IMG/VR virus record: IMGVR_UViG_3300033894_000071
Location: 1-20,410 of that record
Source of the DNA: a virus
Direction: 5' to 3' (one strand)
DNA: 20,410 nt
Shown here: positions 6,035 through 14,450 of the stretch, piece after piece
Numbering within the stretch: the first letter of the stretch is position 1
Layout: each line of letters opens with the position of its first letter
Notes under the pieces: generated by a model
Database searches by the model: none
What the model saw: the letters and a program-made list of their open reading frames with translations, nothing else
Told to the model about the DNA's origin: nothing
Made by a program: the position numbers and the translations under genes

Positions 6035-7235
6035 TTATGACCTCCTGTATTTTGATTGATTGCCCTGCGGTTATGGTGCCATCCGCTGTTGGTGTTCTTT
6101 TTGTCTTTGTGTCTATAAAGATTTTGTCTCTTACGCTTTTGTAGTCGTTTATAAGCTTTTGTGTTTCGTGTAAAGCCCGTTTAGGCGTGGCGATAAGGAA
6201 TTTAAAGAAGAACCTCGGGTGGGCTTTGTCTTTTGTGTCTATAAGAAGCTCAGCGTTGTAAGGTGGGATTCGGATAGGTTTTTCATCTAAGAAGGTGTAG
6301 GCGTTGCGTCGCTGTGGGATTACTTCTGGGTCAAAAAGGCGGAAGCGTTTCCAGATGCGTTTTTCTGCGTCAAGGTCTGTAGTGTGTCCGTGTGTGTATG
6401 AAATAAAAGCGATCTTAGAATTGGCATTTCCTTTCTCTTGCAAGATTTCATATTTTGAGTTTATCGGTTCTGTGGAAGGTGTGATGGTTTCGGTGCGGGT
6501 GATTGGTTCGTAATCGGTGTAAAGGACAGGTAAGCTTAGGGTGTAAAGTCTTTCTTTTGCGTTGTGATTGACGAGACATTTTAAACGGTTTGATCCTGTA
6601 AAAGAGCCGTAAGCTTTCCCTTCTTTGCGGACCTCTACTTTTTCCTCTGCGGTCTTTTCTTTTTGTGCGAACTGTATAGTGTAGGTTTTGAGGGGTTGAA
6701 GGATGCTATTTTTGACTAAGTATGCCCTGTGCCCATAACGATTTATTGCAAGCTGGTTGCAGGGGTGCAATTTTGCAGAGAGGAAATCTTTTTGGTAGGG
6801 CTGGTATTTTTTGCCGGGGAAGGAGAACTTTGTGAGGCGTAGTTCAGGGAAAAGCTCGTAAAATCTGGCCCGGTCTTCATCCGTAAGGGAAAGGCTAAAA
6901 TAGGTTTTTATCTCGGGCGTTCTTGCCCGGATAAGCCTTGAACCTGCAAGTTGGCATGCGGTCTTGATGCCCAACAGGGTGCCCTTGCATCTATGAAGAT
7001 CGATTGCCTTTTTGATTAGGTTGCGTTTTTCCTGAATGGTCTGGGCTTGTTCGTAGCCCTCAATGTGAAATTGCCAAGCCAGGAGGTCAAGGATTTTTTC
7101 GTTTTCTATCTCATCTATGCGAGGGTAGATAAGAACATTGATGATGCGATTCTTCAGTCCTTCAAAGCTTGTGGCAAAGGTATCTACTAAGTGTTGAAGT
7201 TCTCTTATGCTTGGAGGAGTAAGTTCCTTAATCAT
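6027..7235 (-). CDS. P2 gpI-like baseplate/tail protein with long C-terminal extension (402 aa)
   Basis: Predicted baseplate wedge component. The N-terminal part (about residues 1-100) shows the P2 tail protein I pattern: LTPPSIRELQ, ILDLLAWQFHIEGYE, KRNLIKKAIDLHRCKGTLLGIKTA. P2 gpI is under 200 residues, so roughly 250 residues here are an extension of unknown role, with a central PSTEPINSKYEI region and a basic tail. I choose the ATG at 7235 because GGAGG is 8 nt upstream; an upstream in-frame ATG at 7259 has no SD. It overlaps the gpJ-like gene by 8 nt. The W-J-I order is the standard contractile baseplate order. A copy of the dispersed 12-mer lies at 6766-6777. Confidence 0.82.
   Translation of the reverse strand: MIKELTPPSIRELQHLVDTFATSFEGLKNRIINVLIYPRIDEIENEKILDLLAWQFHIEGYEQAQTIQEKRNLIKKAIDLHRCKGTLLGIKTACQLAGSRLIRARTPEIKTYFSLSLTDEDRARFYELFPELRLTKFSFPGKKYQPYQKDFLSAKLHPCNQLAINRYGHRAYLVKNSILQPLKTYTIQFAQKEKTAEEKVEVRKEGKAYGSFTGSNRLKCLVNHNAKERLYTLSLPVLYTDYEPITRTETITPSTEPINSKYEILQEKGNANSKIAFISYTHGHTTDLDAEKRIWKRFRLFDPEVIPQRRNAYTFLDEKPIRIPPYNAELLIDTKDKAHPRFFFKFLIATPKRALHETQKLINDYKSVRDKIFIDTKTKRTPTADGTITAGQSIKIQEVINV
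6766..6777 (-). repeat. Dispersed 12-mer, copy 2
   Basis: Exact TGCAAAATTGCA on the minus strand inside the gpI-like gene, frame T-GCA-AAA-TTG-CA (reading SAKLH). Confidence 0.85.
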
Positions 7236-8328
7236 CCACCAAACCTCCGTAGCGAACATTTACATTTCGTGCGTGTGCTATTTGTTCAATGGTGAGTTCC
7301 TGCTTTGTGGGTAAGGCTAAATCTACCCTGTAAGCTCCTGCTTGCTTGACAAGTCTTATTAGTTCCTCTGGTAAGATGTCCCTTCCGATCTTGGATCTTG
7401 TCCAAGCGATAAAGTCGTTGACCGCCTTTTCAACGGCAGACTGGATAAAAGAAAGCTTTGAAGCATCTTTTTTGTTCGCATAGAAGGTTAGATCAATGTC
7501 GTAATAGACTATCTCGGGGGCTGAGACTAAAACTTGGTCGGTCAAGGGACGCACACGCTCTGAAGACAGATAATCCCTAACAAGGGAGAGCATGCTTGCA
7601 TCTGGGATGTTGCCACCTTTCATGGTAAAGATGACTTTCACCTGTCCGGGGGCGGGGCTATAGACTTCTACATCTTCTATGTCTTGATGGGCGGAGAGGG
7701 TGTGGTAGATGTAGGCTTGCCTTGAACCCGCATTGGTGAAGCGTTCAATGGATAGTCTTATCCTCTCACGGAAGCGTTCGTCGTCTTCTTCGTCTGCACC
7801 GTATAGGCTCATGGTGATGTTTGAGACAGAGGCAACATAAGGCAATGGGTCCATGAGGTCTTTTATCTGTCCGGGAGAAAAGCCGTTGCCTTTTATGCCT
7901 GCTTCGCTACACTCGGCTAAAACATCAACGAACAAGCTTCCAGCTGGGATCTTTGCTTCCTGCAAAGTTGCAAAGTAGAGGTCTCCTCCTGTGGATGCCC
8001 TCGTCCCGGCAGGGATGACCACATCAAAGTTCAATGATTCTGCTAAAGAAAAACGCAAGATGGTTTGGGCTTTCCGGGCGGGAAGTCTTTGAATGCTGTA
8101 AAACTGTGCGAGGGCGTCAAGATATTGTTCTTTTGCGAAGGCAAGCAAATTTTGCTTTGCGGTTTCGTTTATGGCTATGGCTAAAAGAGTGCTGGCGTAG
8201 GTCTGAAGATTGATTAGCAAGCGTTCAGGGTCTGCTGGGTAGAGTGGGCGCTGTGTGATGTTTTCATAGGCATCAATCAGTAAGTCTTCCCAATAAGTTG
8301 CGTCTGTCTCTACAAACTTTATATCCAT
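7228..8328 (-). CDS. Baseplate assembly protein J-like (P2 gpJ / Mu gp47), 366 aa
   Basis: Baseplate wedge protein of contractile tails. Diagnostic features are a helical N-terminal region (about 1-85), then SLAESLNFDVVIPAGTRAST and the beta-rich GNGFSPGQIKDLMDPLPYVASVSNIT segment. These are followed by GADEEDDERFRERIRLSIERF and AGSRQAYIYHTLSAHQDIEDVEVYSPAPGQVKVIF, a signature of the baseplate J family. Length 366 is within the usual 300-400. The ATG overlaps the gpW-like stop by 10 nt. Downstream it overlaps the gpI-like gene, so W, J and I are translationally coupled. No anomalies. Confidence 0.93.
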   Translation of the reverse strand: MDIKFVETDATYWEDLLIDAYENITQRPLYPADPERLLINLQTYASTLLAIAINETAKQNLLAFAKEQYLDALAQFYSIQRLPARKAQTILRFSLAESLNFDVVIPAGTRASTGGDLYFATLQEAKIPAGSLFVDVLAECSEAGIKGNGFSPGQIKDLMDPLPYVASVSNITMSLYGADEEDDERFRERIRLSIERFTNAGSRQAYIYHTLSAHQDIEDVEVYSPAPGQVKVIFTMKGGNIPDASMLSLVRDYLSSERVRPLTDQVLVSAPEIVYYDIDLTFYANKKDASKLSFIQSAVEKAVNDFIAWTRSKIGRDILPEELIRLVKQAGAYRVDLALPTKQELTIEQIAHARNVNVRYGGLVDD

Positions 8329-8624
8329 AGCGTCTGCCTCGTTTCTATGTCTTCAATGGCTAAGAGAAGTTCTATCTTTGTCCGTTCAAGGCGTCTATCA
8401 AGTCTGACTTCCTTGACCTTTACCCTTGGTTCCCATCTCTCTATTTCATCTACAATGTAGGCTTTGATCTTGCCAGCGGTCAAGGCAGTCAAGGGTTGAT
8501 CTATAAACTTATAGAGTTCTGAGCCAAAGTCGGGACGGTGCACATCGGAACCCTTAGGCGTGGTCAAAATCACACGGATATTTTGCAAGACGCTTTTTAC
8601 AGCGTCTTGTTCAATAACAGTCAT
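8319..8624 (-). CDS. Baseplate protein gpW/gp25-like (101 aa), first gene of the fibre-lysis block
   Basis: Small baseplate wedge protein of the GPW/gp25 family: VKSVLQNIRVILTTPKGSDVHRPDFGSELYKFIDQPL, a helical middle, then IERWEPRVKVKEVRL and a beta C-terminus. The first in-frame start is a TTG at 8675, but I choose ATG 8624 (MTVIEQDAV) because it gives the normal family length. No SD precedes this ATG; the upstream 33 nt are pyrimidine-rich and lead to the late box at 8658-8672. Absence of an SD on the first gene of a block, while most inner genes have one, is shared with three other operon heads here. It overlaps gpJ. Confidence 0.9.
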   Translation of the reverse strand: MTVIEQDAVKSVLQNIRVILTTPKGSDVHRPDFGSELYKFIDQPLTALTAGKIKAYIVDEIERWEPRVKVKEVRLDRRLERTKIELLLAIEDIETRQTLWI

Positions 8625-8657
8625 AGTAAAAAGGATGGCAGATAGGAAGGAAGATTT

Positions 8658-8672
8658 CAAGCAAAGATTGCA
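8658..8672 (-). promoter_or_regulatory. Late box A (TGCAATCTTTGCTTG)
   Basis: Exact 15-mer on the minus strand, 33 nt upstream of the SD-less ATG of the gpW-like gene and 13 nt after the stop of the preceding gene. It contains the dyad GCAA-TCT-TTGC. The identity with box B continues for seven more bases (AAATCTT). Interpreted as a promoter or activator site for the baseplate-fibre-lysis block; no conserved -10 element is visible. Confidence 0.62.
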
Positions 8673-8685
8673 CAAAGGGGATTAG

Positions 8686-9075
8686 TCAGCCAAAGATCGG
8701 CCAGACTTCGCAAACGTCTTCAAAATAGTTATGGACTTTGTCTGTCCACTCCGGGTCTGTTAGAACGTCTCCACCTGCGGCCGTAAACACAATCGCCCAA
8801 CGCAATTTTTTATCATCTATCCTCGTTAAAAACTCTTTAGCCTTAGCCCAGTCCCCGCGTTTGAGGTATAAGGTGAACAGATCACTCCAGATGTGATTGA
8901 GAATGGTTTGGGGATTTTCATATCGTTTGAGCCTTTGAAGATACTCCTCTTTAGTTTTAGGGTAAAAATATTCGTGCCCGAACCATTGCAGTCTTTCCTC
9001 TTCCGTTAGTCCGTGGTCGTAAATTGTCTCTATGTCCGCTGGGAGGGTTTTATTTTTTCCGCCTCCTCTTGGCAT
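8686..9075 (-). CDS. Hypothetical protein ending the head block (129 aa)
   Basis: Not recognised. ATG at 9075 has AAGGAGG about 10 nt upstream (and AAGGA closer) and overlaps the 3' end of the head-morphogenesis gene by 26 nt, so it is coupled to it. The sequence has a basic N-terminus (MPRGGGKNK), a helical, aromatic, mostly acidic body (LTEEERLQWFGHEYFYPKTKEEYLQRLKRYE, ILNHIWSDLFTLYLKRGDWAKAKEFL) and ends PIFG. The GDWAKAKEFL section resembles a TPR-like helix pair. It lies where Mu-like phages encode small head proteins, but no motif identifies a role. Confidence 0.72.
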   Translation of the reverse strand: MPRGGGKNKTLPADIETIYDHGLTEEERLQWFGHEYFYPKTKEEYLQRLKRYENPQTILNHIWSDLFTLYLKRGDWAKAKEFLTRIDDKKLRWAIVFTAAGGDVLTDPEWTDKVHNYFEDVCEVWPIFG

Positions 9076-11146
9076 ATTCCTTAACCTCCTTTTGGAATTC
9101 TTCGTTGCTCAGCCTCAAGTTAACCATATCCCATACTATAACACCACTTGGAATTTCTGGAAGGTTAGTCTTTGTGCTCAACCAATCCACGAACCTTCTG
9201 TAAATGTTCCGGCTGTCCTCAAACAAAATGCCCTTCAATTCCTCCACCGCCTCTTTCTCGTTAATCTTGAACGTTTGTAGGACATACCTAAACCTCCAAA
9301 CATAAGTTTGGTAGCCTAAAGAGTCTTTTATTAATTCTTTTTGATAGTTTGGCTTGGCTTTTGGTCTCAGCATCCTAAAGAACTCATCATAAGTATGCCG
9401 TGCTATAAATTCAGTTATTGTCTCTAACACATTATCTTCAGGGTCGCTGAATTGCCATTTGAAGAGGTCCTTGGTTCGTAGGTGGGTCAGTTCATGCCAC
9501 AGGACGAGGAGCATACTCTCATCCTCTTTAGTCAATTGGACTTTATTTCTGAAGCTTTGCAAGGCGGATATTAATGGGGCTTCGTATTTTTTATTAATAA
9601 AAATCGTCCCAGTCCTGTCGCTATAGCCGATACATGCCATTATATACCTCTTATTTTCCACAACCTTCACGTCTCTAACCCTATAGTATAGAAGGTCTGG
9701 ATGCTTTTCCGAAAAATCTTTCAGGAATTTCTCTACATCCTGAATGCTACGGAACTCGTATTTATCAATGAAGGCTTGAGGCTTGCGTGTTTGGGCTTGT
9801 CTGGCTCCCAAAAGTTTGACAGTTGCGGACGGAGAATCTTTGGAAAACCCAGACAGCCAGCTCTCTATATCTTCTTTTAGGCGTCCAGCAGTTTGGATAG
9901 CAAGGCTTTCGTCGTTAGAGATTACATAAACACCGTTTTTGACGAAAATGTAATTGGTTTCATACTTTTTGGTCTGAGGGTTGAGGACCCTCTGGATAAA
10001 GACATGCTCGGGCTTTTTTATCACTTCATAGCTTAGCTGTTCGTATTCCTTTAGAGATTGCACGTTTAAGTCTTTTGCATGCTTTTCAAACTCCGCTTTA
10101 AGTCTGCTGGCTTTTGCATCAAAGGTGCCATCGGGATTACGCCTCCAATCACTTCCAAGATGGGCTTTAATCCTTGCTGTTAATTCTTCAGGTCTTAAGG
10201 CTTTTAACTCGGTGGTCAGTTCCTGCAAAATTGCAGTTTCCTCCAGAGATCTGGGTGGGACAGCTGGTTCTACGACGACTGGGTAGGGTTCTTCAATTTC
10301 TTCAATAAAAGAGACGATCCTGCATCGGCAGTGTGGGTGGGCTGGTGGCATCTTTGAGGGCATTTGTGGGCTTGGCAGGCTTTTTAGCTTATCTAAAGGG
10401 AAGCTTGTCAGGAAAGGTTTTACTTCAGGTAAAGATGCAGGGTCGGACTCTATAAGCTCTAAGGTTCTGATTGCCTCTCCTGTGTCAAAAATTCTCCCGT
10501 CCATACTCCGGCAATAAGGACATGTTAGCCTATCTCCCACCGCATCCCAGCGGTATTTTGTGATCCTTGCCTTTGCTATAGCCCTTAGCCTTGCGGAATT
10601 TCGGAGATGATTAACTGAGGTATCTATGATCTGCCTTGCTTTGCCTTCCGTTCTTTGTTTGAGATGGCCTCCGAACTCGTTAAAAAACTGTTTGATGCCC
10701 TCTTGTCCTTTGCCGATAGGGTTTCCCTGTTCTAAGTAATACTTAGAAAGCCACTTGACCACATCTAAGCGAAGTTTTTGGTCTCCCTGAAAGAACTTGC
10801 CAAGATAGAAATCGGTTAAGGAGAGGGCATAGTTGATGGAGCGTTCATCTGCCATGTTGAAGTCTATCCGTATCGGCATCCCCGCGGTGGCTTCTTTTTG
10901 TGTTTTTTCGTAGATCCTTCTAAACTCAGAGTAAAGCATTTCTTTGTGTTCTGGTGATAGGCGGACCTTCTGTTCTAATTCTTGCATAATGAAGCGGGTA
11001 AAGTCGTTGAAGCTGATGAAGTAGGGGGCAAAGCGAAAGGCTTGGGCAAGGGCGGACTCTACTTTCTTTATAAAATCGGGAAGGATTCTTTTCAGTAGTT
11101 CATCTATGAACTCGTTTCCTTCCGCATCCCAGTCGTATTCCGCCAT
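9050..11146 (-). CDS. Mu gpF-like head morphogenesis protein fused to a zinc metallopeptidase domain (698 aa)
   Basis: Minor head protein following the portal, as in Mu (gp29 portal, gp30/F). The F-like module covers about residues 1-280. It ends with the typical KYRWDAVGDRLTCPYC (Cys209, Cys212) ... PPAHPHCRC (His270, His272, Cys273, Cys275) signature, which can bind a metal. After a proline-rich linker and a charged region, a C-terminal domain carries WHELTHLR with an HExxH motif (His551, Glu552, His555). A downstream ETITEF (Glu575/Glu579) could give the third, gluzincin-type ligand. Mu F itself is much shorter, so this is a fusion. It could process head proteins or act on host targets after injection; neither is shown. 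Start ATG with GAGGAG, just after the portal stop. A 12-mer copy sits at 10224-10235. Confidence 0.85.
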   Translation of the reverse strand: MAEYDWDAEGNEFIDELLKRILPDFIKKVESALAQAFRFAPYFISFNDFTRFIMQELEQKVRLSPEHKEMLYSEFRRIYEKTQKEATAGMPIRIDFNMADERSINYALSLTDFYLGKFFQGDQKLRLDVVKWLSKYYLEQGNPIGKGQEGIKQFFNEFGGHLKQRTEGKARQIIDTSVNHLRNSARLRAIAKARITKYRWDAVGDRLTCPYCRSMDGRIFDTGEAIRTLELIESDPASLPEVKPFLTSFPLDKLKSLPSPQMPSKMPPAHPHCRCRIVSFIEEIEEPYPVVVEPAVPPRSLEETAILQELTTELKALRPEELTARIKAHLGSDWRRNPDGTFDAKASRLKAEFEKHAKDLNVQSLKEYEQLSYEVIKKPEHVFIQRVLNPQTKKYETNYIFVKNGVYVISNDESLAIQTAGRLKEDIESWLSGFSKDSPSATVKLLGARQAQTRKPQAFIDKYEFRSIQDVEKFLKDFSEKHPDLLYYRVRDVKVVENKRYIMACIGYSDRTGTIFINKKYEAPLISALQSFRNKVQLTKEDESMLLVLWHELTHLRTKDLFKWQFSDPEDNVLETITEFIARHTYDEFFRMLRPKAKPNYQKELIKDSLGYQTYVWRFRYVLQTFKINEKEAVEELKGILFEDSRNIYRRFVDWLSTKTNLPEIPSGVIVWDMVNLRLSNEEFQKEVKEYAKRRRKK
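10224..10235 (+). repeat. Dispersed 12-mer, copy 3
   Basis: Exact TGCAAAATTGCA on the plus strand, so opposite to the coding direction of the head gene, which reads TAILQ there. Flanks complete CTGCAAAATTGCAG. Confidence 0.85.
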
Positions 11147-11148
11147 GC

Positions 11149-12387
11149 TTACTCCTCGGGACCGTAGCCAAGCTCTTTTTTGGCGGTTTCAACATCAATA
11201 ATGCCAGCTTGGAGGAGTTGGATTATTCTTTGAGTTTCTTTAAGTCTTGCCTCGGCTTTCTTTTGAGGTTCAAAGTCCGGAAGCGGGTTGAAGATGATGT
11301 TCACATCATCTATGTCAAAGCCTTTAAGCATCAGGTGCAGACGGTAGACAAACTCTAAGAAGCGTCTGACAAGTCTTTGGATGCTTTCAAGCTGTGCACT
11401 AAAGACATGTAAAGCAACAGTTGCCCAGGTTTCAGTGTAGCCATCTGAAAAGCCTAAAACTGCTGGCTGGCTTTTTGCTCCCTCGATCAACCATTTCTCC
11501 GCAAGGTCTATGATTTCTCTTATGCCTCCCGCATTGGGTGATATTTCTTTGAATTCCGCCTCAGTGCCGTCAAAGTGTAGGAATATGCCTTTAGTCATGT
11601 TCTCGCTTACCTGCTGTGCGATGTTCTCAAGCCATCTGAGTGCCCTCTCTTGGTATTCCGTTTCTGTTTCATTGGGGGCTTTGGCAAGCGGTGGGAATTT
11701 AACATCCAGAAAGCCGATCAGACCGATTTTCTGTGCCAACCCTTTTAACTCCGTGATCATGCTTTCCACCACTTCTACGATAGAGAGGGAGGCAAGGAAT
11801 GGAGGGATTGCGTAGGGCGAATCTTCAAGGGTAAGTAAGGGCAAGTATTTATAGGTCATTGGATTGAGTTTTATAGGTTCTGCGTTGCCAACCCATTGAT
11901 AAGGTTCGTATTCGTCCGTCTCTTCGTTGTAGGTGAAATACACAGTAGCGGACGGGACAAACACGACCTTTTTTACACCCTGCAATTTTTCATCCACAAC
12001 CACTTCAGCTGATATGGCTCCGGCGATGTTTATCTGTGCGATTAGCTGATTGATTAAGTGGTCTGTGTTGAGAAGGAATGCAAGCTCTTTGAGTTCCTCC
12101 CTTGCCTTCTCTGCGTCTCTACCCTCAACCTGAACAGTGTGCCCTGTGTTTGCTAAGTTGATCGTGAGGTTATGCACTTGGGAAAGGATAGGATTTGCAA
12201 CAACTGCTTTGGCTATGGTGTTTAGCCATTCTCTTGGATACTTGGGATTAACGAACTTATACCGCACGTCTAAGGTCTTTGGAGTTAAAACCTTCTCGGA
12301 CTGGATTGAGAATCTGGTTTTAGGAAGGTCGGCTAAGTTTATCTTCTCGGAACCAAACAGGCGTTTAAAATAGCGCACTAAGTCCAT
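11149..12387 (-). CDS. Portal protein (412 aa)
   Basis: Forms the dodecameric ring at the capsid vertex through which DNA is packaged. It lies directly between the large terminase and the Mu-F-like head gene and has portal-like content: an N-terminal KFVNPKYPREWLNTIAKAVVANP segment, a central beta wing (VVFVPSATVYFTYNEETDEYEPYQWVG), helices around KGIFLHFDGTEAEFKEISPN and AVLGFSDGYTETWATVALHVFSAQLESIQRLVRRFLE. A C-terminal charged helix with RIIQLLQAGIIDVETAKKELGYGPEE is typical of portals. This pattern fits DUF935/SPP1-gp6-type portals, as in Mu-like phages. The ATG overlaps the terminase end by 23 nt. A one-mismatch copy of the 12-mer is at 11981-11992. Confidence 0.87.
   Translation of the reverse strand: MDLVRYFKRLFGSEKINLADLPKTRFSIQSEKVLTPKTLDVRYKFVNPKYPREWLNTIAKAVVANPILSQVHNLTINLANTGHTVQVEGRDAEKAREELKELAFLLNTDHLINQLIAQINIAGAISAEVVVDEKLQGVKKVVFVPSATVYFTYNEETDEYEPYQWVGNAEPIKLNPMTYKYLPLLTLEDSPYAIPPFLASLSIVEVVESMITELKGLAQKIGLIGFLDVKFPPLAKAPNETETEYQERALRWLENIAQQVSENMTKGIFLHFDGTEAEFKEISPNAGGIREIIDLAEKWLIEGAKSQPAVLGFSDGYTETWATVALHVFSAQLESIQRLVRRFLEFVYRLHLMLKGFDIDDVNIIFNPLPDFEPQKKAEARLKETQRIIQLLQAGIIDVETAKKELGYGPEE
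11981..11992 (-). repeat. Near-copy of the dispersed 12-mer (one mismatch)
   Basis: TGAAAAATTGCA on the minus strand in the portal gene (DEKLQ), identical to the variant at 1460-1471. Confidence 0.55.
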
Positions 12388-13675
12388 AGTTCATCTCCCT
12401 CTTTTGGTTTGCAAAAAGCACAGGTAAAAACTCTTTAGTTTCCTCTTGGCTTGAAGCGTGCAAAGCTAATGCCAAACTCCAAAAGCGGTCTGCGTGGCTG
12501 TCTTGGGTTTCTCCCTCGTAGCGGATATTCCCGGCTGGAGTTAAGGTTCTTTTCACAGAGTGCAAATCTTCAATCAGGTCTTTGTCGGGCGGTATGCTGA
12601 TAATTTTGTCTTCAAAGACTGCTTTTACCCTGCTTGCAAGCTCTTCTTTTGCCTTAGCTGTAAAGTAAACCCGCAGGACTTTAAGCTCTCCCCACTTCTT
12701 AGCCAACTCCTCCGCCAGTTGCATGCCTATTCCTGTTTCGTCTACTGCAACTTTGCGGGCGTATGCGGTTAGGTGGTCTATGACTTTGAACTGCTCGGAG
12801 AAAGGAAGCTTCTTTAGGATTTCCTGCTTGCGTAGATAATGCCTGCCTGCCACCTTCTCCAAGATGCTTATCACCGTTAGGTCATGCCTTCTTCCAATGT
12901 CAACGCCAAGATAGACATCTCCAGTCAATTCTCTTATATCTGCCTCTATACCCTCCACAGTGCAAGAATGCAGGACTTCATAGGGCAACAAGACACTCTC
13001 TTCGTCCATAAACTCGCACATATACTCTTGAAGCCATATATCCTGATTGGGCACGCCCTTTCTCAGTTCCTCCACATCCACATAAAGCCCAAGACTGACT
13101 GCGTCATAGATTGTTAGCTTTTGCCTGAACCAGAGATCATTTCCCTCCGACATCTGCCAGAGGTGTCCAAAAATATCGTTTTTTGCCCTCGGAGTTGAGA
13201 TAACGACAAGCTTAAAGTCCCTGTTTCTGGTTATGCTTGGGAATATAGCTTGATAGACTTTATAGCCATCCTTGAAAAATGCCGCCTCTTCTAAAATCAC
13301 ATCACCAGTTAGACCTCTTACGCCATCAGGGTTTGCGGGAAGTCCAATAATCCGAGAACGGTTTGGGAACTTCACTTCAAGCACATTAGTTTGCGTATCC
13401 TCGAAAAACTCCACATCACCAGTTAGCTTGCCTACCTGCCTAAGAAACTCCACATGCCTTTTGACCTTTTCCATCAATTCTTTGGACTGTCTTTCGGTGG
13501 GCGAGATAATGGCTACCAGATGGTTTTTTCTCTCAATAGCCCGCAAGACTGCAAAAAGGGACACTACAAAGGACTTCCCCGTTTGCCTTGACCACATAAG
13601 GATGGAATACTTTTTCTCAAGCATTTTCTGCAGGGCATGGCGCTGATATGGAAGGAGGAGTTTTTCAAACTCCAT
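12365..13675 (-). CDS. Terminase large subunit (436 aa)
   Basis: ATP-driven DNA-packaging motor with nuclease. The ATPase domain has Walker A SRQTGKS (29-35) and Walker B DVILEE (125-130, catalytic Glu about 129/130). The coupling motif is VVISTPR (157-163). The RNase-H-like nuclease domain has three expected acidic positions: VDIGRRHD (Asp259), VDETG (Asp312) and SHADRFWS (Asp396). Length and layout match Mu gp28-like/terminase 6 proteins. The ATG at 13675 has TAAAGGAGGAGATAT and overlaps the small terminase by 11 nt. All key residues are present, so it should be active. Confidence 0.95.
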   Translation of the reverse strand: MEFEKLLLPYQRHALQKMLEKKYSILMWSRQTGKSFVVSLFAVLRAIERKNHLVAIISPTERQSKELMEKVKRHVEFLRQVGKLTGDVEFFEDTQTNVLEVKFPNRSRIIGLPANPDGVRGLTGDVILEEAAFFKDGYKVYQAIFPSITRNRDFKLVVISTPRAKNDIFGHLWQMSEGNDLWFRQKLTIYDAVSLGLYVDVEELRKGVPNQDIWLQEYMCEFMDEESVLLPYEVLHSCTVEGIEADIRELTGDVYLGVDIGRRHDLTVISILEKVAGRHYLRKQEILKKLPFSEQFKVIDHLTAYARKVAVDETGIGMQLAEELAKKWGELKVLRVYFTAKAKEELASRVKAVFEDKIISIPPDKDLIEDLHSVKRTLTPAGNIRYEGETQDSHADRFWSLALALHASSQEETKEFLPVLFANQKREMNYGLSALF

Positions 13676-14162
13676 ATATCTCCTCCTTTACAAGCTTCAA
13701 AAACTCTGGGTCTATGTTTCTCTTCTTGCCCTCCTCTTCTATCTTTTCCACCACCTTCTGCAATTTTGCAGAGACGTATTCCTCTAAACTCTTTGTCATC
13801 TGCGTTAGTTCCTTGACTGCTTTGATAAGTTCTCCGGGCTCATCAAACTCCATAAAGTCTATGTCTTTTACGAACTCAAGCACATGCTGGGTCAGGATAG
13901 AAACAAGGGCTGAAAGCATAAAGCTTGTTGGTTTGTTTTGTGTTTGTTCAACAAGGATTTTTATCTTGTCCCACCACTCATTGTATTGTTTAGCAAGTTC
14001 TTTGTAGTCTTTGTAGGCACGGTGGATGCTTGAGCGTGAGATGTCGTAGCCCTCCGAACGCAGTAGGCTTGCTATTGCCCGGAAGTCTTTCTTCTCTTCC
14101 TCGTAAAGATATACAATACGCTGTATGAGGTCGTAAAGTTCTGCCTTCTTGCGTCTTGCCAT
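13665..14162 (-). CDS. Small terminase-type protein, DUF3486/Mu gp27-like (165 aa)
   Basis: Expected to recognise phage DNA for packaging. The N-terminal 60 residues (MARRKKAELYDLIQRIVYLY, then FRAIASLLRSEGYDISRSSIHRAYKDYKELAKQY) form a helix-turn-helix like that of Mu gp27/DUF3486. A helical middle (residues 60-135) and an acidic C-terminus follow. The position directly before the large terminase agrees. The SD GAGG is about 8 nt before the ATG. The 12-mer at 13759-13770 lies in the codons for SAKLQ near residues 131-135. Confidence 0.85.
   Translation of the reverse strand: MARRKKAELYDLIQRIVYLYEEEKKDFRAIASLLRSEGYDISRSSIHRAYKDYKELAKQYNEWWDKIKILVEQTQNKPTSFMLSALVSILTQHVLEFVKDIDFMEFDEPGELIKAVKELTQMTKSLEEYVSAKLQKVVEKIEEEGKKRNIDPEFLKLVKEEIYGV
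13759..13770 (-). repeat. Dispersed 12-mer, copy 4
   Basis: Exact copy on the minus strand inside the small terminase gene, reading SAKLQ. Flanks complete CTGCAAAATTGCAG. Confidence 0.85.
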
Positions 14163-14165
14163 CGT

Positions 14166-14450
14166 TCAATCCTCGGGAGGAAGGACAGTGTCATCTATGA
14201 TCTCGCCGTCAAGTAGGTCAATCCCTTTTGGCGTGATCTTGTAAAGCGTCCTGTAGCGTCTTTTGTCATATGGAATAGCTACCTTCTTGACTTCCACATA
14301 GCCCTTATCAACGAGGTATGCGAGGGCTTGTCTGATTTCCGTGTCTCTGTGGTATTGATAGAAAACCGCAATGACTTCAAGTTCTTCAATCTCCCGAGGG
14401 TAGATCCTTTTCAGGAAGTCTAAAATCAAGCCTCTCAAGCTTTTACTCAT
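14166..14450 (-). CDS. Winged-helix DNA-binding protein (94 aa)
   Basis: Probable DNA-binding protein with winged-helix fold. LRGLILDFLKRIYPREIEELEVIAVFYQ is followed by IRQALAYLVDKGYVEVKKVAIPYDKRRYRTLYKITPKGIDLLDGE, the recognition helix plus wing ending in the common KITPKGIDLL pattern. I choose ATG 14450 (MSKSLRG), with GGAGG 7 nt upstream, over an in-frame TTG at 14465. It overlaps the previous stop as ATGA. Mu-like phages have a small gene at this place before the terminase (gp26 position). It may help packaging-site recognition or regulate late genes; the sequence does not decide. Confidence 0.78.
   Translation of the reverse strand: MSKSLRGLILDFLKRIYPREIEELEVIAVFYQYHRDTEIRQALAYLVDKGYVEVKKVAIPYDKRRYRTLYKITPKGIDLLDGEIIDDTVLPPED

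Noticed and set aside
8144-8156. AGCAAATTTTGCT, perfect odd palindrome in the gpJ-like gene
   Set aside because: Resembles the 12-mer half-sites but spacing differs and it is single; not counted as a member.
8625-8700. Rho-independent terminators just before the late boxes
   Set aside because: Only short, weak dyads are visible (the box itself has 4-bp arms) and no T run follows; transcription may read through.
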